Shown here: one piece after another, positions 56,172-64,000 of the stretch
Numbering within the stretch: the first letter of the stretch is position 1
Layout of the letters: the number at the start of each line of letters is the position of its first letter
NCBI GenBank assembly: GCA_039714555.1
Contig: JBDLJB010000001.1
Coordinates: 159,753 to 223,752, forward strand
Direction: 5' to 3'
Length of the DNA stretch: 64,000 nucleotides
Origin: Namhaeicola sp039714555
GTDB taxonomy: Bacteria > Bacteroidota > Bacteroidia > Flavobacteriales > Flavobacteriaceae
Notes under the pieces: generated by a model
Databases searched by the model: none
Told to the model about the DNA's origin: nothing
What the model saw: the letters and a program-made list of their open reading frames with translations, nothing else
Made by a program: the position numbers and the translations under genes

Positions 56172-57527
56172 ATGAACATACATTTTATATCTATTGGAGG
56201 TAGTGCTATGCATAATTTAGCTTTAACCTTACATGAAAAAGGGGATACAATTACCGGAAGTGATGATGTGATCTTTGAACCTTCAAGATCAAGATTGAAA
56301 GCAAAGGATTTATTACCCAAAGAAATTGGCTGGTTTGAAAAGAATATTCATAATGATCTTGATGCAATTGTTTTGGGTATGCATGCAAAAGCTGATAATC
56401 CGGAATTGTTAAAAGCACAAGAATTAGGGCTTAAAATTTATTCCTATCCAGAATTCTTGTATGAACATTCAAAAAATAAAACCCGTGTTGTGATAGGTGG
56501 GTCACATGGTAAAACAACCATTACTTCAATGGTCTTACATGTTTTAGATTATCATGATATTAAAGTAGATTATATGGTTGGAGCACAACTTGAAGGTTTT
56601 GACAGAATGGTACATTTAACGGATGAAAATGAATTTATGATCATTGAAGGAGATGAGTATTTATCTTCACCAATTGACCGTCGTCCAAAATTTCATTTAT
56701 ATAAAGCAAATATCGCTTTGATGAGTGGTATTGCCTGGGATCATATGAATGTTTTTCCAACCTTTGATAATTATGTTGATCAGTTTAGAATATTTATTGA
56801 TACGATGGTTGCAGGAGGAATTTTGGTATATAATGAAGAAGATGAAGAGGTTAACAAAGTTGTAAAAGAAGCTACAAATTCAATTAAAAAAGAAGCCTAT
56901 CATACACCCGATTATACAATTGAAAAGGGTAAAGTTTTATTAGATACTCCTGAAGGTAAAATACCATTACAGGTTTTTGGAAAACACAATTTACAAAATC
57001 TTGCCGGTGCAAAATTGGTTTGTCAAAGTATTGGTGTGAGTGAAGAAGAATTTTATGAAGCTATTTCTACTTTTAAAGGTGCCAGTAAAAGATTAGAGAA
57101 ACTTATAGAAGGAGAAAATTCAGTAATTTTTAAAGACTTTGCACATTCACCTTCAAAGGTTAGGGCTACAACCAATGCTGTAAAAGAACAATACAATGAT
57201 AAAAAAGTTTTGGCCTGTTTAGAATTACATACTTACAGCAGTTTAAATGCCAATTTTTTAAATTTATATCAAAATGCTTTGGACAAAGCTGATGAGGCTG
57301 TTGTATTCTATTCTCCACACGCTGTTGAGATTAAAAAATTAAAGCCAATTTCTAAAGATCAAATTGCTAAAGCTTTTAAACGAGATGACCTGATCATCTA
57401 TACAGATCCAAAAGAATTTAAGGATTTTCTATTTGCTCAAGATCTACATGATACAGCATTACTTTTTATGAGTTCAGGTAATTATGGAGGTTTGAATTTG
57501 GAAGAAGTTAAACAGTTAATAAAATAA
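56172..57527 (+). CDS. mpl: Mpl, UDP-MurNAc:L-alanyl-gamma-D-glutamyl-meso-DAP ligase
   Basis: 451-residue Mur ligase that attaches recycled tripeptide directly to UDP-MurNAc. The UDP-binding loop FISIGGSAMHNLAL differs from the GIGGIGMS of MurC and is typical of Mpl. The P-loop VIGGSHGKTTITSMV near residue 110, the IEGDEYLSSPIDRRPKF segment and the C-terminal DFAHSPSKVRAT motif are present. Recycling of DAP peptides agrees with the DNPR motif in MurE. It could be mistaken for the missing murC, but the motifs favour Mpl. First of several plus-strand genes. Confidence 0.92.
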   Translation: MNIHFISIGGSAMHNLALTLHEKGDTITGSDDVIFEPSRSRLKAKDLLPKEIGWFEKNIHNDLDAIVLGMHAKADNPELLKAQELGLKIYSYPEFLYEHSKNKTRVVIGGSHGKTTITSMVLHVLDYHDIKVDYMVGAQLEGFDRMVHLTDENEFMIIEGDEYLSSPIDRRPKFHLYKANIALMSGIAWDHMNVFPTFDNYVDQFRIFIDTMVAGGILVYNEEDEEVNKVVKEATNSIKKEAYHTPDYTIEKGKVLLDTPEGKIPLQVFGKHNLQNLAGAKLVCQSIGVSEEEFYEAISTFKGASKRLEKLIEGENSVIFKDFAHSPSKVRATTNAVKEQYNDKKVLACLELHTYSSLNANFLNLYQNALDKADEAVVFYSPHAVEIKKLKPISKDQIAKAFKRDDLIIYTDPKEFKDFLFAQDLHDTALLFMSSGNYGGLNLEEVKQLIK

Positions 57528-57547
57528 ATAACCATAAAAATATTATT

Positions 57548-58111
57548 ATGCCAAACGAAAAAACAGCAGATTACGGACCATTGGAATTATTATTTGGAAC
57601 TTGGAAAGGTGATAAAGGGATAGATTTTGCTCCAGAACCGGATGAAGATGCCACAAGTGACTATTATGAAACAATCACTTTTGAAAGAGCAGGTGATGTT
57701 GATAATGCCGATGAACAGGTTTTAGCAATCGCCAGATATCATATATCTGTTAGGAGAAAAAAGAATGATGAAACTTTTCATGATCAAGTAGGATATTGGT
57801 TGTGGGATAAAGAGAATAAAACTATTATGAATTCATTAACAATACCTCGTGGTTTATGTGTTTTGGCTGGTGGAATGTTCGATTTTAAAAAAGGAAAAAA
57901 TTCACAGGTTACTTTTAATGTTGCTGCTAAACTTGATGAAGAATGGGGAATTACACAATCTCCTTTTATGAGAGATAATGCTAAAACATTAGAATTTTCT
58001 CAAAAATTAACAGTAAGTAATGAGGTTCTTAGCTATTCACAAACTACAGTTTTAGATATTTATGGACGTATTTTTAACCATACAGATGAAAATACTTTGA
58101 AAAAAGTGTAA
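57548..58111 (+). CDS. Nitrobindin-like heme-binding beta-barrel protein
   Basis: 187 residues, soluble. The opening YGPLELLFGTWKGDKGID has the GTWxG motif of the THAP4/nitrobindin-like lipocalin-type barrel, and the body is predicted beta-rich. A histidine close to the C-terminus (IFNHTDENTL) could be the heme ligand, but this is by analogy only. Family members bind heme and in studied cases scavenge or oxidise nitric oxide. It sits 20 bases after mpl and two genes before a DUF2249/heme-copper-like operon. Confidence 0.65.
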   Translation: MPNEKTADYGPLELLFGTWKGDKGIDFAPEPDEDATSDYYETITFERAGDVDNADEQVLAIARYHISVRRKKNDETFHDQVGYWLWDKENKTIMNSLTIPRGLCVLAGGMFDFKKGKNSQVTFNVAAKLDEEWGITQSPFMRDNAKTLEFSQKLTVSNEVLSYSQTTVLDIYGRIFNHTDENTLKKV

Positions 58112-58175
58112 TTAGAAAACAGTAAAATAATTGAAATAGAATTTACAGTAAATATTGGCTAAAAATATTTAATTT

Positions 58176-58544
58176 ATGAATTGGTATATTGAAGTATTAA
58201 GAAAGTACGCTGTTTTTACAGGAAGGGCAAGAAGAAGTGAATATTGGTATTTTGTATTGTTCAATTTTTTAAATTCTTTTATTCTATCGTTAACTGATAT
58301 CACTTTTGGAATGTATGATGAAGCATCCGGCTATGGAGTGTTAAGTACAATTTATGGTTTGGCAGTATTGATTCCTGGTATTGCAGTAGCAATAAGAAGA
58401 ATGCATGACATTGGTAAGAGCGGTTGGTATATGTTAATTCCTATTTATAATATTGTTTTAGCTGTAACCCCCGGTGATGTTGGCGAAAATGAATACGGTT
58501 CTGATCCGAAAAATGTTGATATAAATGCTTCTAATACACAGTAA
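58176..58544 (+). CDS. DUF805 membrane protein
   Basis: 122 residues with about four hydrophobic segments. The family opening FTGRARRSEYWYFVLFN and the RRMHDIGKSGWYMLIPIYNI motif are clear. Function unknown. Confidence 0.9.
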   Translation: MNWYIEVLRKYAVFTGRARRSEYWYFVLFNFLNSFILSLTDITFGMYDEASGYGVLSTIYGLAVLIPGIAVAIRRMHDIGKSGWYMLIPIYNIVLAVTPGDVGENEYGSDPKNVDINASNTQ

Positions 58545-58741
58545 GAGAATTTTTACTTCTGCCAAAGAGAAAGGATAACCGGTTAAAATATATTTCAAAA
58601 TTTTATCAGAGAAATATTTAAAAATTTAAAATTGTCACCCAGTGATTAAACATTTTAAAACTAAAAGATCATTTAGTGTAAATTCTATTACTTTTTCTTA
58701 TTTAAATTCATTCTAAATTATGTAAATAATTTAATTATATT

Positions 58742-58749
58742 TAATTTTG
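58742..58749 (+). promoter_or_regulatory. Candidate -7 box for the DUF1858/DUF2249 operon
   Basis: TAATTTTG (TAnnTTTG) lies 26 bases before the ATG at 58776. It overlaps the GTG at 58749, so that GTG is unlikely to be the start codon. About 95 bases upstream a weak dyad, TTGTCA-N5-TGATTAA (58632-58649), loosely resembles an FNR/CRP-type site. Confidence 0.45.
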
Positions 58750-58775
58750 TGCCTATTATAAAATTATATGGAGAG

Positions 58776-59603
58776 ATGAAGATTAATAAAAATACAAGAA
58801 TTTCAACTTTAATTAAAGAAAATAAAAATACTATTGAAGTGATTGCTTCAATAAATAAAAACTTTTTGAAATTAAAAAATCCGATTTTACGTAAGGTTTT
58901 AGCTCCAAGAGTTACAATTAGTGATGCTGCTAAAGTTGGAGGTATCTCAATAGAAGTTTTACTTAAAAAATTAGAAGATATTGGTTTTATTTTTGAAGGA
59001 GAAGTAAACAATATCCCAAATACTGCTTCTAAAAAATCATTTAATAGTGAATTACAAGAATCAATAAAAGTTGAAAATTTGGTAACACTTGATGTTCGTC
59101 CAAATATTGAATCCGGTGAAGATCCATTTGATATCATCATGAAAACTGTAAAAGTATTAAAGGATGATGAGACTTTAAAAATTATTAATTCATTTGAACC
59201 TATACCTTTGATTAGAAAATTACAATCAAAAGGTTATGAAACTTGGTCTGTTAGACCTGAAGAAGGTGAAGTTCATACTTTTTTTAAAATGAACAGTACC
59301 AAGTGGGTTGATAATGAAATTGAAAAAGTTGTTAAAAAAAGCAAGAAATCCTTTGAAGAACAATTGGCATTTTTTGGTGATAATATTAAAAAAATTGATG
59401 TTTCACAATTAGAAATGCCCGAACCTATGGTAAATATCTTAAAAGAGATCGAAACTTTAAAAAAAGGTCAGGCTTTATATGTTGATCATAAAAAAATACC
59501 TCAGTTTTTATTACCCGAATTAGAAACCAGAAATTTTGATATTTTGTATAAAGAAATTGATTGTAATCATACTGTATTATTGATTTTTAGAAATGATAAT
59601 TAA
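58776..59603 (+). CDS. DUF1858 + DUF2249 protein
   Basis: 275 residues. The N-terminal part (about 1-65) is a DUF1858-like helical domain (TRISTLIKENKNTIEVIASI, then VTISDAAKVGGISIEVLL) as found at the start of ScdA-type NO-repair proteins. Two DUF2249-like segments follow: LDVRPNIESGEDPFDIIM near 100 and a second PVxLLxxL-type region toward the end with HTVLLIFRND. DUF2249 occurs in proteins linked to denitrification and NO response. No cysteine-rich centre is seen. It starts an operon with the membrane protein three bases downstream. Confidence 0.78.
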   Translation: MKINKNTRISTLIKENKNTIEVIASINKNFLKLKNPILRKVLAPRVTISDAAKVGGISIEVLLKKLEDIGFIFEGEVNNIPNTASKKSFNSELQESIKVENLVTLDVRPNIESGEDPFDIIMKTVKVLKDDETLKIINSFEPIPLIRKLQSKGYETWSVRPEEGEVHTFFKMNSTKWVDNEIEKVVKKSKKSFEEQLAFFGDNIKKIDVSQLEMPEPMVNILKEIETLKKGQALYVDHKKIPQFLLPELETRNFDILYKEIDCNHTVLLIFRNDN

Positions 59604-59606
59604 CGC

Positions 59607-60899
59607 ATGAGTACATTACATTCAAATAATGCTCCTGATTCAAGTGTAGTAAAACCTCATTTTATTTTTGGCGCTTTATCTTTATTGGTTTTGTCAGTGA
59701 TGATAATTTTAGCCGATACTAATTTGCTTTCATCTTATTTTAATAATAAAATTGTCGCCATAACCCATATGGCAGTTTTAGGTTGGGCAACAAATATAGT
59801 TTTTGGGGCTTTGTATCAACTAATTCCAGTAGTTTTTGAAACTTCATTATTTAGTGAGAAATTAGCAAAAGTTACCTATTGGTTATCTAGTTTTAGTGTT
59901 TTATTTTTAACCTATGCTTTTTGGATTGGCGCCTATAATAATTTACTAATTTATGCAGCTTTAATGATGTTTTTTTCATTATTGCTTTTTGTTGTGAATT
60001 TAACTCTTTCCTATAAAAATGCTAAGCTAAAAAATATATCATCAAAATTTGTTATTACAGCTGTGATTTGGTTAGCCATTACTGAAATAATAGGTACTTT
60101 GATCGCCTTTAATTTTAAATATAATTTTCTATCCGAAATACACTTACATTATTTAAAATTACATGCTACTATTGGGTTGATAGGTTGGTTTTTACTTTTA
60201 ATAATTGGTGTGAGTTCTATATTGATACCTATGTTTTTTGTATCACATCAGTTAAAGAACAAAAAACTTTCTTACGCTTTTTACTTTATTAATTTCGGAT
60301 TGATGGTATTATCTGTTAATTGGTTTTTATTCCACCTAACAAATTTAGATCTGTTTTTATGGTTATCTATGGCAATAGGAATTGCATTTTTTATATCATT
60401 TGTTTATGAATCGTATAAAAAAAGAATGCGTAGAGTTTTAGATGTGGGTATGAAACATACAATGATCTCAGTTTTAAGTATAATTTTGCCGGTTATTGTA
60501 AGTTTAATCATTATGTTGGGTTTCGACTTTGAGTATGCTTTATTATTGAGAGCAACTACATTATATGGTTTTACAATAATTTTTGGATTAATTACAACAC
60601 TTATTCTTGGTCAAACTTATAAAACGTTACCATTTGTAGTTTGGTTGGATATATACGCTGGATTGGTTGGAAAAACAAAAACTCCTATGCCTAGGGAATT
60701 ATACTCTGAAAAAATAGCAAACATTCATTTTTATATATATTTACTTTTTATATTAACAATGATCATTGGGTTTATTTCTAATCAAATATGGTTCATTAGA
60801 ATAGGAAGTTATTTATTGTTGCTGGTAGCAATATTTTATAATATTAATGTTTTTAAAATTATATTTCACAAACAAATAATTGAAAATAAAGATGACTAA
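59607..60899 (+). CDS. Polytopic membrane protein, heme-copper oxidase subunit I-like (NO-metabolism associated)
   Basis: 430 residues with about twelve hydrophobic segments. The conserved THMAVLGWATNIVFGALYQL and LHATIGLIGWFLLLIIGVSS segments carry histidines in helices, as in short cytochrome-oxidase-subunit-I-like or NnrS-like proteins found beside DUF2249 genes. The full set of copper-B ligands of a true oxidase was not identified, so enzymatic activity is uncertain. It sits between a DUF2249 gene and a DUF59 gene and overlaps the latter by eight bases. Confidence 0.7.
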   Translation: MSTLHSNNAPDSSVVKPHFIFGALSLLVLSVMIILADTNLLSSYFNNKIVAITHMAVLGWATNIVFGALYQLIPVVFETSLFSEKLAKVTYWLSSFSVLFLTYAFWIGAYNNLLIYAALMMFFSLLLFVVNLTLSYKNAKLKNISSKFVITAVIWLAITEIIGTLIAFNFKYNFLSEIHLHYLKLHATIGLIGWFLLLIIGVSSILIPMFFVSHQLKNKKLSYAFYFINFGLMVLSVNWFLFHLTNLDLFLWLSMAIGIAFFISFVYESYKKRMRRVLDVGMKHTMISVLSIILPVIVSLIIMLGFDFEYALLLRATTLYGFTIIFGLITTLILGQTYKTLPFVVWLDIYAGLVGKTKTPMPRELYSEKIANIHFYIYLLFILTMIIGFISNQIWFIRIGSYLLLLVAIFYNINVFKIIFHKQIIENKDD

Positions 60900-61209
60900 A
60901 GAAGAAATAACAGTTTTTGAATTAGAAGTTTTAGAATTGTTAAAAGAAGTAATGGATCCTGAAATTGAAATTAATATTGTTGATTTAGGACTTATTTATG
61001 GAGTTGATTATGATGGTGATAAAAAAATTAATATCGAAATGACTTTTTCAACTCCAGCCTGCCCGCTTGGCGATACAATTATAACTAATGTAGAAGAAAT
61101 TATAAAGCAAAAATATCCTGATTTTACTGTAAATGTTAATGTAGTTTTTGATCCACCTTGGTCAGCTGATTTAGTTAGTGAAGAAGGAAAGAAGTTATTG
61201 GGGATGTAA
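60892..61209 (+). CDS. DUF59/MIP18-type metal-sulfur cluster assembly factor
   Basis: 105 residues in a single DUF59 domain. Signature segments are VMDPEIEINIVDLGLIYGVD and FSTPACPLGDTI, the second holding the conserved cysteine, and FDPPWSADLVSEEGKKLLGM at the end. Such proteins help insert or mature iron-sulfur clusters (SufT/PaaD relatives). The ATG at 60892 overlaps the upstream stop and is preferred over TTG 60880. The third gene of the DUF2249 operon. Confidence 0.88.
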   Translation: MTKEEITVFELEVLELLKEVMDPEIEINIVDLGLIYGVDYDGDKKINIEMTFSTPACPLGDTIITNVEEIIKQKYPDFTVNVNVVFDPPWSADLVSEEGKKLLGM

Positions 61210-61226
61210 AAATTATAGATCTGAAA

Positions 61227-62108
61227 TTATTCTTTATAGCCAAATCGTTTTAACTGGTTTTTATCGTTACGCCAATTTTTATTGACTTTAACGTATAATT
61301 CTAAGAATATTTTTTTATCAAAAAATTTTTCCAAATCCTTACGAGCCTCTGTTCCTACACGTTTTAATGCCAGACCTTTATGTCCAATAATAATCCCTTT
61401 TTGTGTTTCTCTTTCTACCATGATGACAGAACGAATTTTGATGATTTTATCATCTTCAAAAAATTCTTCAGTTTCAATTTCAACGGCATAAGGAATTTCT
61501 TTTTTGTAATGCATCAAGATTTTTTCTCGAATAGTTTCGTTTACAAAAAATCGTTCAGGTTTATCTGTTAATTGATCTTTAGGATAAAACGGAGGTGATT
61601 CAGGTAATAATTCAATAATTTTTTCAAGTACGTTTTGCACATTAAAATTATTTAGTGCTGAAATAGGAAAAATAATGGCATTGGGTAATTTTTCTTGCCA
61701 AAATTCATATTTTTCTTCTACTTCATCTTGTGTGGATTTGTCAATTTTATTGATTAAAAGTAAAACGGGAATTTTTGCATTTTGGATTTTCTTAAAAAAT
61801 GCTTCATCTTTTAACTCTTTCTCACCAATCTCTACCATGTATAATAAAATATCTGCATCTTCAAAGGCCGATTTTACAAAATCCATCATTGATTCTTGTA
61901 ATTCATAGGCAGGTTTGATTATTCCTGGAGTATCTGAAAAAAGAATTTGAAAATCTTCGCCATTAACTATTCCTAGTATACGATGTCGGGTAGTTTGTGC
62001 TTTAGAGGTAATAATTGACAATCTTTCGCCTACTAAGGCATTCATCAAAGTTGACTTTCCAACATTAGGATTGCCAATAATATTTACGTAACCTGCTTTG
62101 TGAGTCAT
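61227..62108 (-). CDS. era: Era GTPase
   Basis: 293 residues. G motifs GNPNVGKSTLMNALVG, SDTPGI and LLINKIDKS are intact, followed by a C-terminal KH domain with RETQKGIIIGHKGLALKRVG. It binds the 3' end of 16S rRNA and helps 30S maturation. Convergent with the DUF59 gene. Confidence 0.97.
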   Translation of the reverse strand: MTHKAGYVNIIGNPNVGKSTLMNALVGERLSIITSKAQTTRHRILGIVNGEDFQILFSDTPGIIKPAYELQESMMDFVKSAFEDADILLYMVEIGEKELKDEAFFKKIQNAKIPVLLLINKIDKSTQDEVEEKYEFWQEKLPNAIIFPISALNNFNVQNVLEKIIELLPESPPFYPKDQLTDKPERFFVNETIREKILMHYKKEIPYAVEIETEEFFEDDKIIKIRSVIMVERETQKGIIIGHKGLALKRVGTEARKDLEKFFDKKIFLELYVKVNKNWRNDKNQLKRFGYKE

Positions 62109-62158
62109 AAATTTAAAAATTAACTTACTGCAAAGTTAGCGTAATTTTATTAACAATT

Positions 62159-63637
62159 TTACATAGTAAAACCTAAAAATAAGTAAAAAATTATTGCAAT
62201 TGCACCCCCCGTTAGAGAATATGGTAATTGAGTTTTTACGTGATCAATATGATCACTTGCTGATGCCATTGATGATATAATAGTAGTGTCTGATATTGGA
62301 GAGCAGTGGTCACCAAAAACACCTCCACCCAAAGTGGCAGCAATTACCAGATAAAGATTGGCGTCATGAGTTTGAGCCATAGGTACAGAAATTGCCATCA
62401 TAATAGCAAATGTTCCCCAGGAAGTACCTGTTGAAAAAGCAATAAATGCACTAATAATAAAAATAATGGCTGGTAAAAATTCCGGTGATAACCAATCTTT
62501 TGACCAATTGGCAACAAACTGTCCTGTGCCTAACTGATTACATGCAGCGCTAATACCAAATGCTAACATCATTAATAAAGCCAATGGCATTAATTCACTA
62601 ACGCCTTTTAAAACCAGATCTACCATTTCTTTCATTTTCATGATACCCTGAGAACGATATAAGACCATAGCTACAAAAATAGCAGTTAAAACTGAGTATA
62701 AAACTGCAGATGACCCTGAACCTTTACCTATTGCTTGAAATACATGATCAAAAAATGAAGTTGAATTTTCAACACCTTTCCAACCGGTAAAAGCTAAATT
62801 TACAGGCATCATCAAGACCATGGTTGCCAAAGGAATGACCATATTAAATGCTTTAGCCTTGATGCCTTCTTTAGGTTCAAATGATGTTATTGTATCAGAT
62901 ACCATTGGTTGTGCATTGTCATCATGAACTTTTCCGGTTTCCCGAGTTCGTTTTTCTGCCTTAGCCATAGGTCCAAAATCTTTTTTTGAAAAAATAATCG
63001 AAGTAACTATTAATATAGCAATAATTGGGTAAAAATTATACATTATAGATTTAAGCATAGTTGAAAATGGACTGTCAATTCCTTGTGTTAATAACAATCC
63101 CATTATAAAAGCTCCCCATGCATTAAAAGGAATAAGTATTGCAGCAGGTGCCGAACTGGAATCTGCAATATAGGCTAATTTTTCACGTGGAATTTTTAAC
63201 CTGTCAAAAATTGGACGGTACAAAGTACCTACTGTTAAAGCACTAATACTTGTTTCTACAAATAATAAGATTCCTGTTATTTGCGCTAAGAATTGTACAA
63301 TCACTCTACTTCTTCCTTTTTGTTGAACTTCTAGTTTAACAATTAGTTTGTTTATCTGGTTTACAAAACCCTCAACTCCTTTTGAGTATTGAATGAACAG
63401 TAAAAGCGCACCAACCAAAGCACTAAACATTATGGTACGAGTATTGCCAGGCTCTTTAAAAACATCAACTAGGGCTTCAATTGTTGCTATGGTGCCATCA
63501 AAAAAGTTCCAATCATTCATAATTACCCATGAAAACCAGATACCAAATAAAAGAGCTATGTATACTTGTTTTGTTTTAAGAGCTAAGATTATAGCAATAA
63601 CTGGAGGTAAGATGGAAAGGATGCCGTAGTCGCTCAT
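62159..63637 (-). CDS. NhaC-family Na+/H+ antiporter
   Basis: 492 residues with about eleven to twelve hydrophobic segments. Family features include FVETSISALTVGTLYRP, DSSSAPAAILIPFNAWGAF, STGTSWGTFAIMM and GGGVFGDHCSPISDTTIISS. It exports Na+ in exchange for protons or carries organic acids in related members. With Rnf in the same window it fits a sodium cycle, though the ion is not proven. Confidence 0.88.
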   Translation of the reverse strand: MSDYGILSILPPVIAIILALKTKQVYIALLFGIWFSWVIMNDWNFFDGTIATIEALVDVFKEPGNTRTIMFSALVGALLLFIQYSKGVEGFVNQINKLIVKLEVQQKGRSRVIVQFLAQITGILLFVETSISALTVGTLYRPIFDRLKIPREKLAYIADSSSAPAAILIPFNAWGAFIMGLLLTQGIDSPFSTMLKSIMYNFYPIIAILIVTSIIFSKKDFGPMAKAEKRTRETGKVHDDNAQPMVSDTITSFEPKEGIKAKAFNMVIPLATMVLMMPVNLAFTGWKGVENSTSFFDHVFQAIGKGSGSSAVLYSVLTAIFVAMVLYRSQGIMKMKEMVDLVLKGVSELMPLALLMMLAFGISAACNQLGTGQFVANWSKDWLSPEFLPAIIFIISAFIAFSTGTSWGTFAIMMAISVPMAQTHDANLYLVIAATLGGGVFGDHCSPISDTTIISSMASASDHIDHVKTQLPYSLTGGAIAIIFYLFLGFTM

Positions 63638-63744
63638 AAAATATCTTTTAAAATTAGTGTAAGTTTCTAATATGGCGTTAAATATAATAAATTAAAGATT
63701 TAACCTACATTTTTGTTGCATTTATTTGCAAGTATTAATGATAT

Positions 63745-63778
63745 AAAAAAAAGACTACCTTTTGAGTAGCCTCTTTTT
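63745..63778. terminator. Terminator after the edge-truncated minus-strand gene
   Basis: GACTAC at 63753-63758 pairs with GTAGCC at 63766-63771 (one mismatch, a G-U pair on the minus-strand RNA), flanked by A and T tracts on both sides. It lies 20 bases past the minus-strand stop and would work on either strand. Confidence 0.75.
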
Positions 63779-63797
63779 AACAAACAAACGTTATTTT

Positions 63798-64000
63798 TTA
63801 CCAGTTACCTAAACCTGGATGGTCAGGGCTTTTGTATTGTATTCCTTCAATTCCTGCACAAGGGTCGTTAATTACTTCTTGAATAATTGCAAAGGATCCC
63901 CAAATAACAGGTCCGATAACAGTTCCATCAGCATTGAACCAATGTCCATCAGTAAGAGTTGCATCCTCTGGTACAGCAATTATTTTTATAAATTCATCAT
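63798..64000 (-). CDS. C-terminal end of an unrecognised, probably secreted protein (cut by window edge)
   Basis: The minus strand is open from the window end to a stop at 63798, giving the last 66 to 67 residues. The peptide includes VIGPVIWGSFAIIQEVINDP followed by CAGIEGIQYKSPDHPGLGNW at the very end. The aromatic and glycine-rich end and the single cysteine recall small lipoprotein families of Bacteroidota, but no family name can be given. A terminator follows. Confidence 0.65.
   Translation of the reverse strand, partial: DEFIKIIAVPEDATLTDGHWFNADGTVIGPVIWGSFAIIQEVINDPCAGIEGIQYKSPDHPGLGNW

Noticed and set aside
56045..56203. A 52-codon open frame before and overlapping the start of mpl, beginning ATGGGAAAAACC.
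   Set aside because: Runs into mpl in another frame, has no recognisable domain and is AT-rich and lysine-rich as expected by chance; no support for translation.
56172..57527. Considered as the relocated murC.
   Set aside because: The N-terminal loop IGGSAMHNL and the DRRPKF segment fit Mpl rather than MurC, so it does not fill the murC gap.

Overview
This is an AT-rich chromosomal window from a Bacteroidota member, most likely a flavobacterium. The evidence is: a dcw cluster ending in a long-linker FtsZ with a flavobacterial-type tail; DnaE with a fused proofreading exonuclease; a T9SS C-terminal sorting domain; an ftsX-DUF3098-uppP-truB block; SDR-type threonine dehydrogenase; a putative porin; and several Bacteroidota-type TAnnTTTG promoter boxes. 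No tRNA, rRNA, CRISPR array, insertion sequence or prophage was seen. Coding density is high and no gap between genes exceeds about 300 bases.

Layout. Positions 1-8681 hold the end of the division and cell-wall cluster on the plus strand: murE (cut by the window edge), mraY, a murD remnant, ftsW, murG, a 116-base spacer where murC would be expected, ftsQ, ftsA and ftsZ. Positions 8844-14575 run on the minus strand: a Cj0069-type ATP-grasp-like protein, a large T9SS-secreted Asp-box beta-propeller protein, an NTF2-like secreted protein and a lipoprotein. Positions 14694-28057 are a housekeeping mosaic: threonine dehydrogenase, truB, uppP, ftsX, methylmalonyl-CoA epimerase, rbfA, a LolC-like permease, rnhB, a porin, a flavoprotein, pgk, a UDG-like protein and a lipoprotein. 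Positions 28150-39087 carry sucB-sucA, dinB, pckA, DUF423, a saccharopine-dehydrogenase-like gene, trmN6, rimM and rpsP. Positions 39186-44618 are a complete Rnf operon (rseC-like, rnfB, C, D, G, E, A in transcription order). Positions 44899-57527 hold dnaE, a 2223-residue alpha-2-macroglobulin-like protein with an inserted TonB-plug module, and mpl. Positions 57548-64000 hold a nitrobindin-like barrel protein, DUF805, a DUF1858/DUF2249 + heme-copper-like membrane protein + DUF59 operon, era, an NhaC-type antiporter and an edge-truncated unknown gene.

How it fits together. The DNPR motif in MurE and the presence of Mpl point to a meso-diaminopimelate cell wall. 2-oxoglutarate dehydrogenase, ATP-dependent PEP carboxykinase and methylmalonyl-CoA epimerase indicate a respiratory TCA-based metabolism. 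Rnf (ferredoxin:NAD+ oxidoreductase, ion-pumping) and NhaC suggest ion cycling, perhaps sodium. The DUF2249/heme-copper-like/DUF59 group and the nitrobindin-like protein hint at nitric-oxide or low-oxygen physiology.

The most unusual observation is in the dcw cluster. MurD is reduced to its C-terminal domain, with changes at positions that by recall bind D-glutamate, and murC is missing from its usual place, where a 13-bp perfect inverted repeat lies instead. Either essential cell-wall genes have moved elsewhere in the genome, or the locus is rearranged or misassembled. The second notable item is the alpha-2-macroglobulin/TonB-plug fusion.
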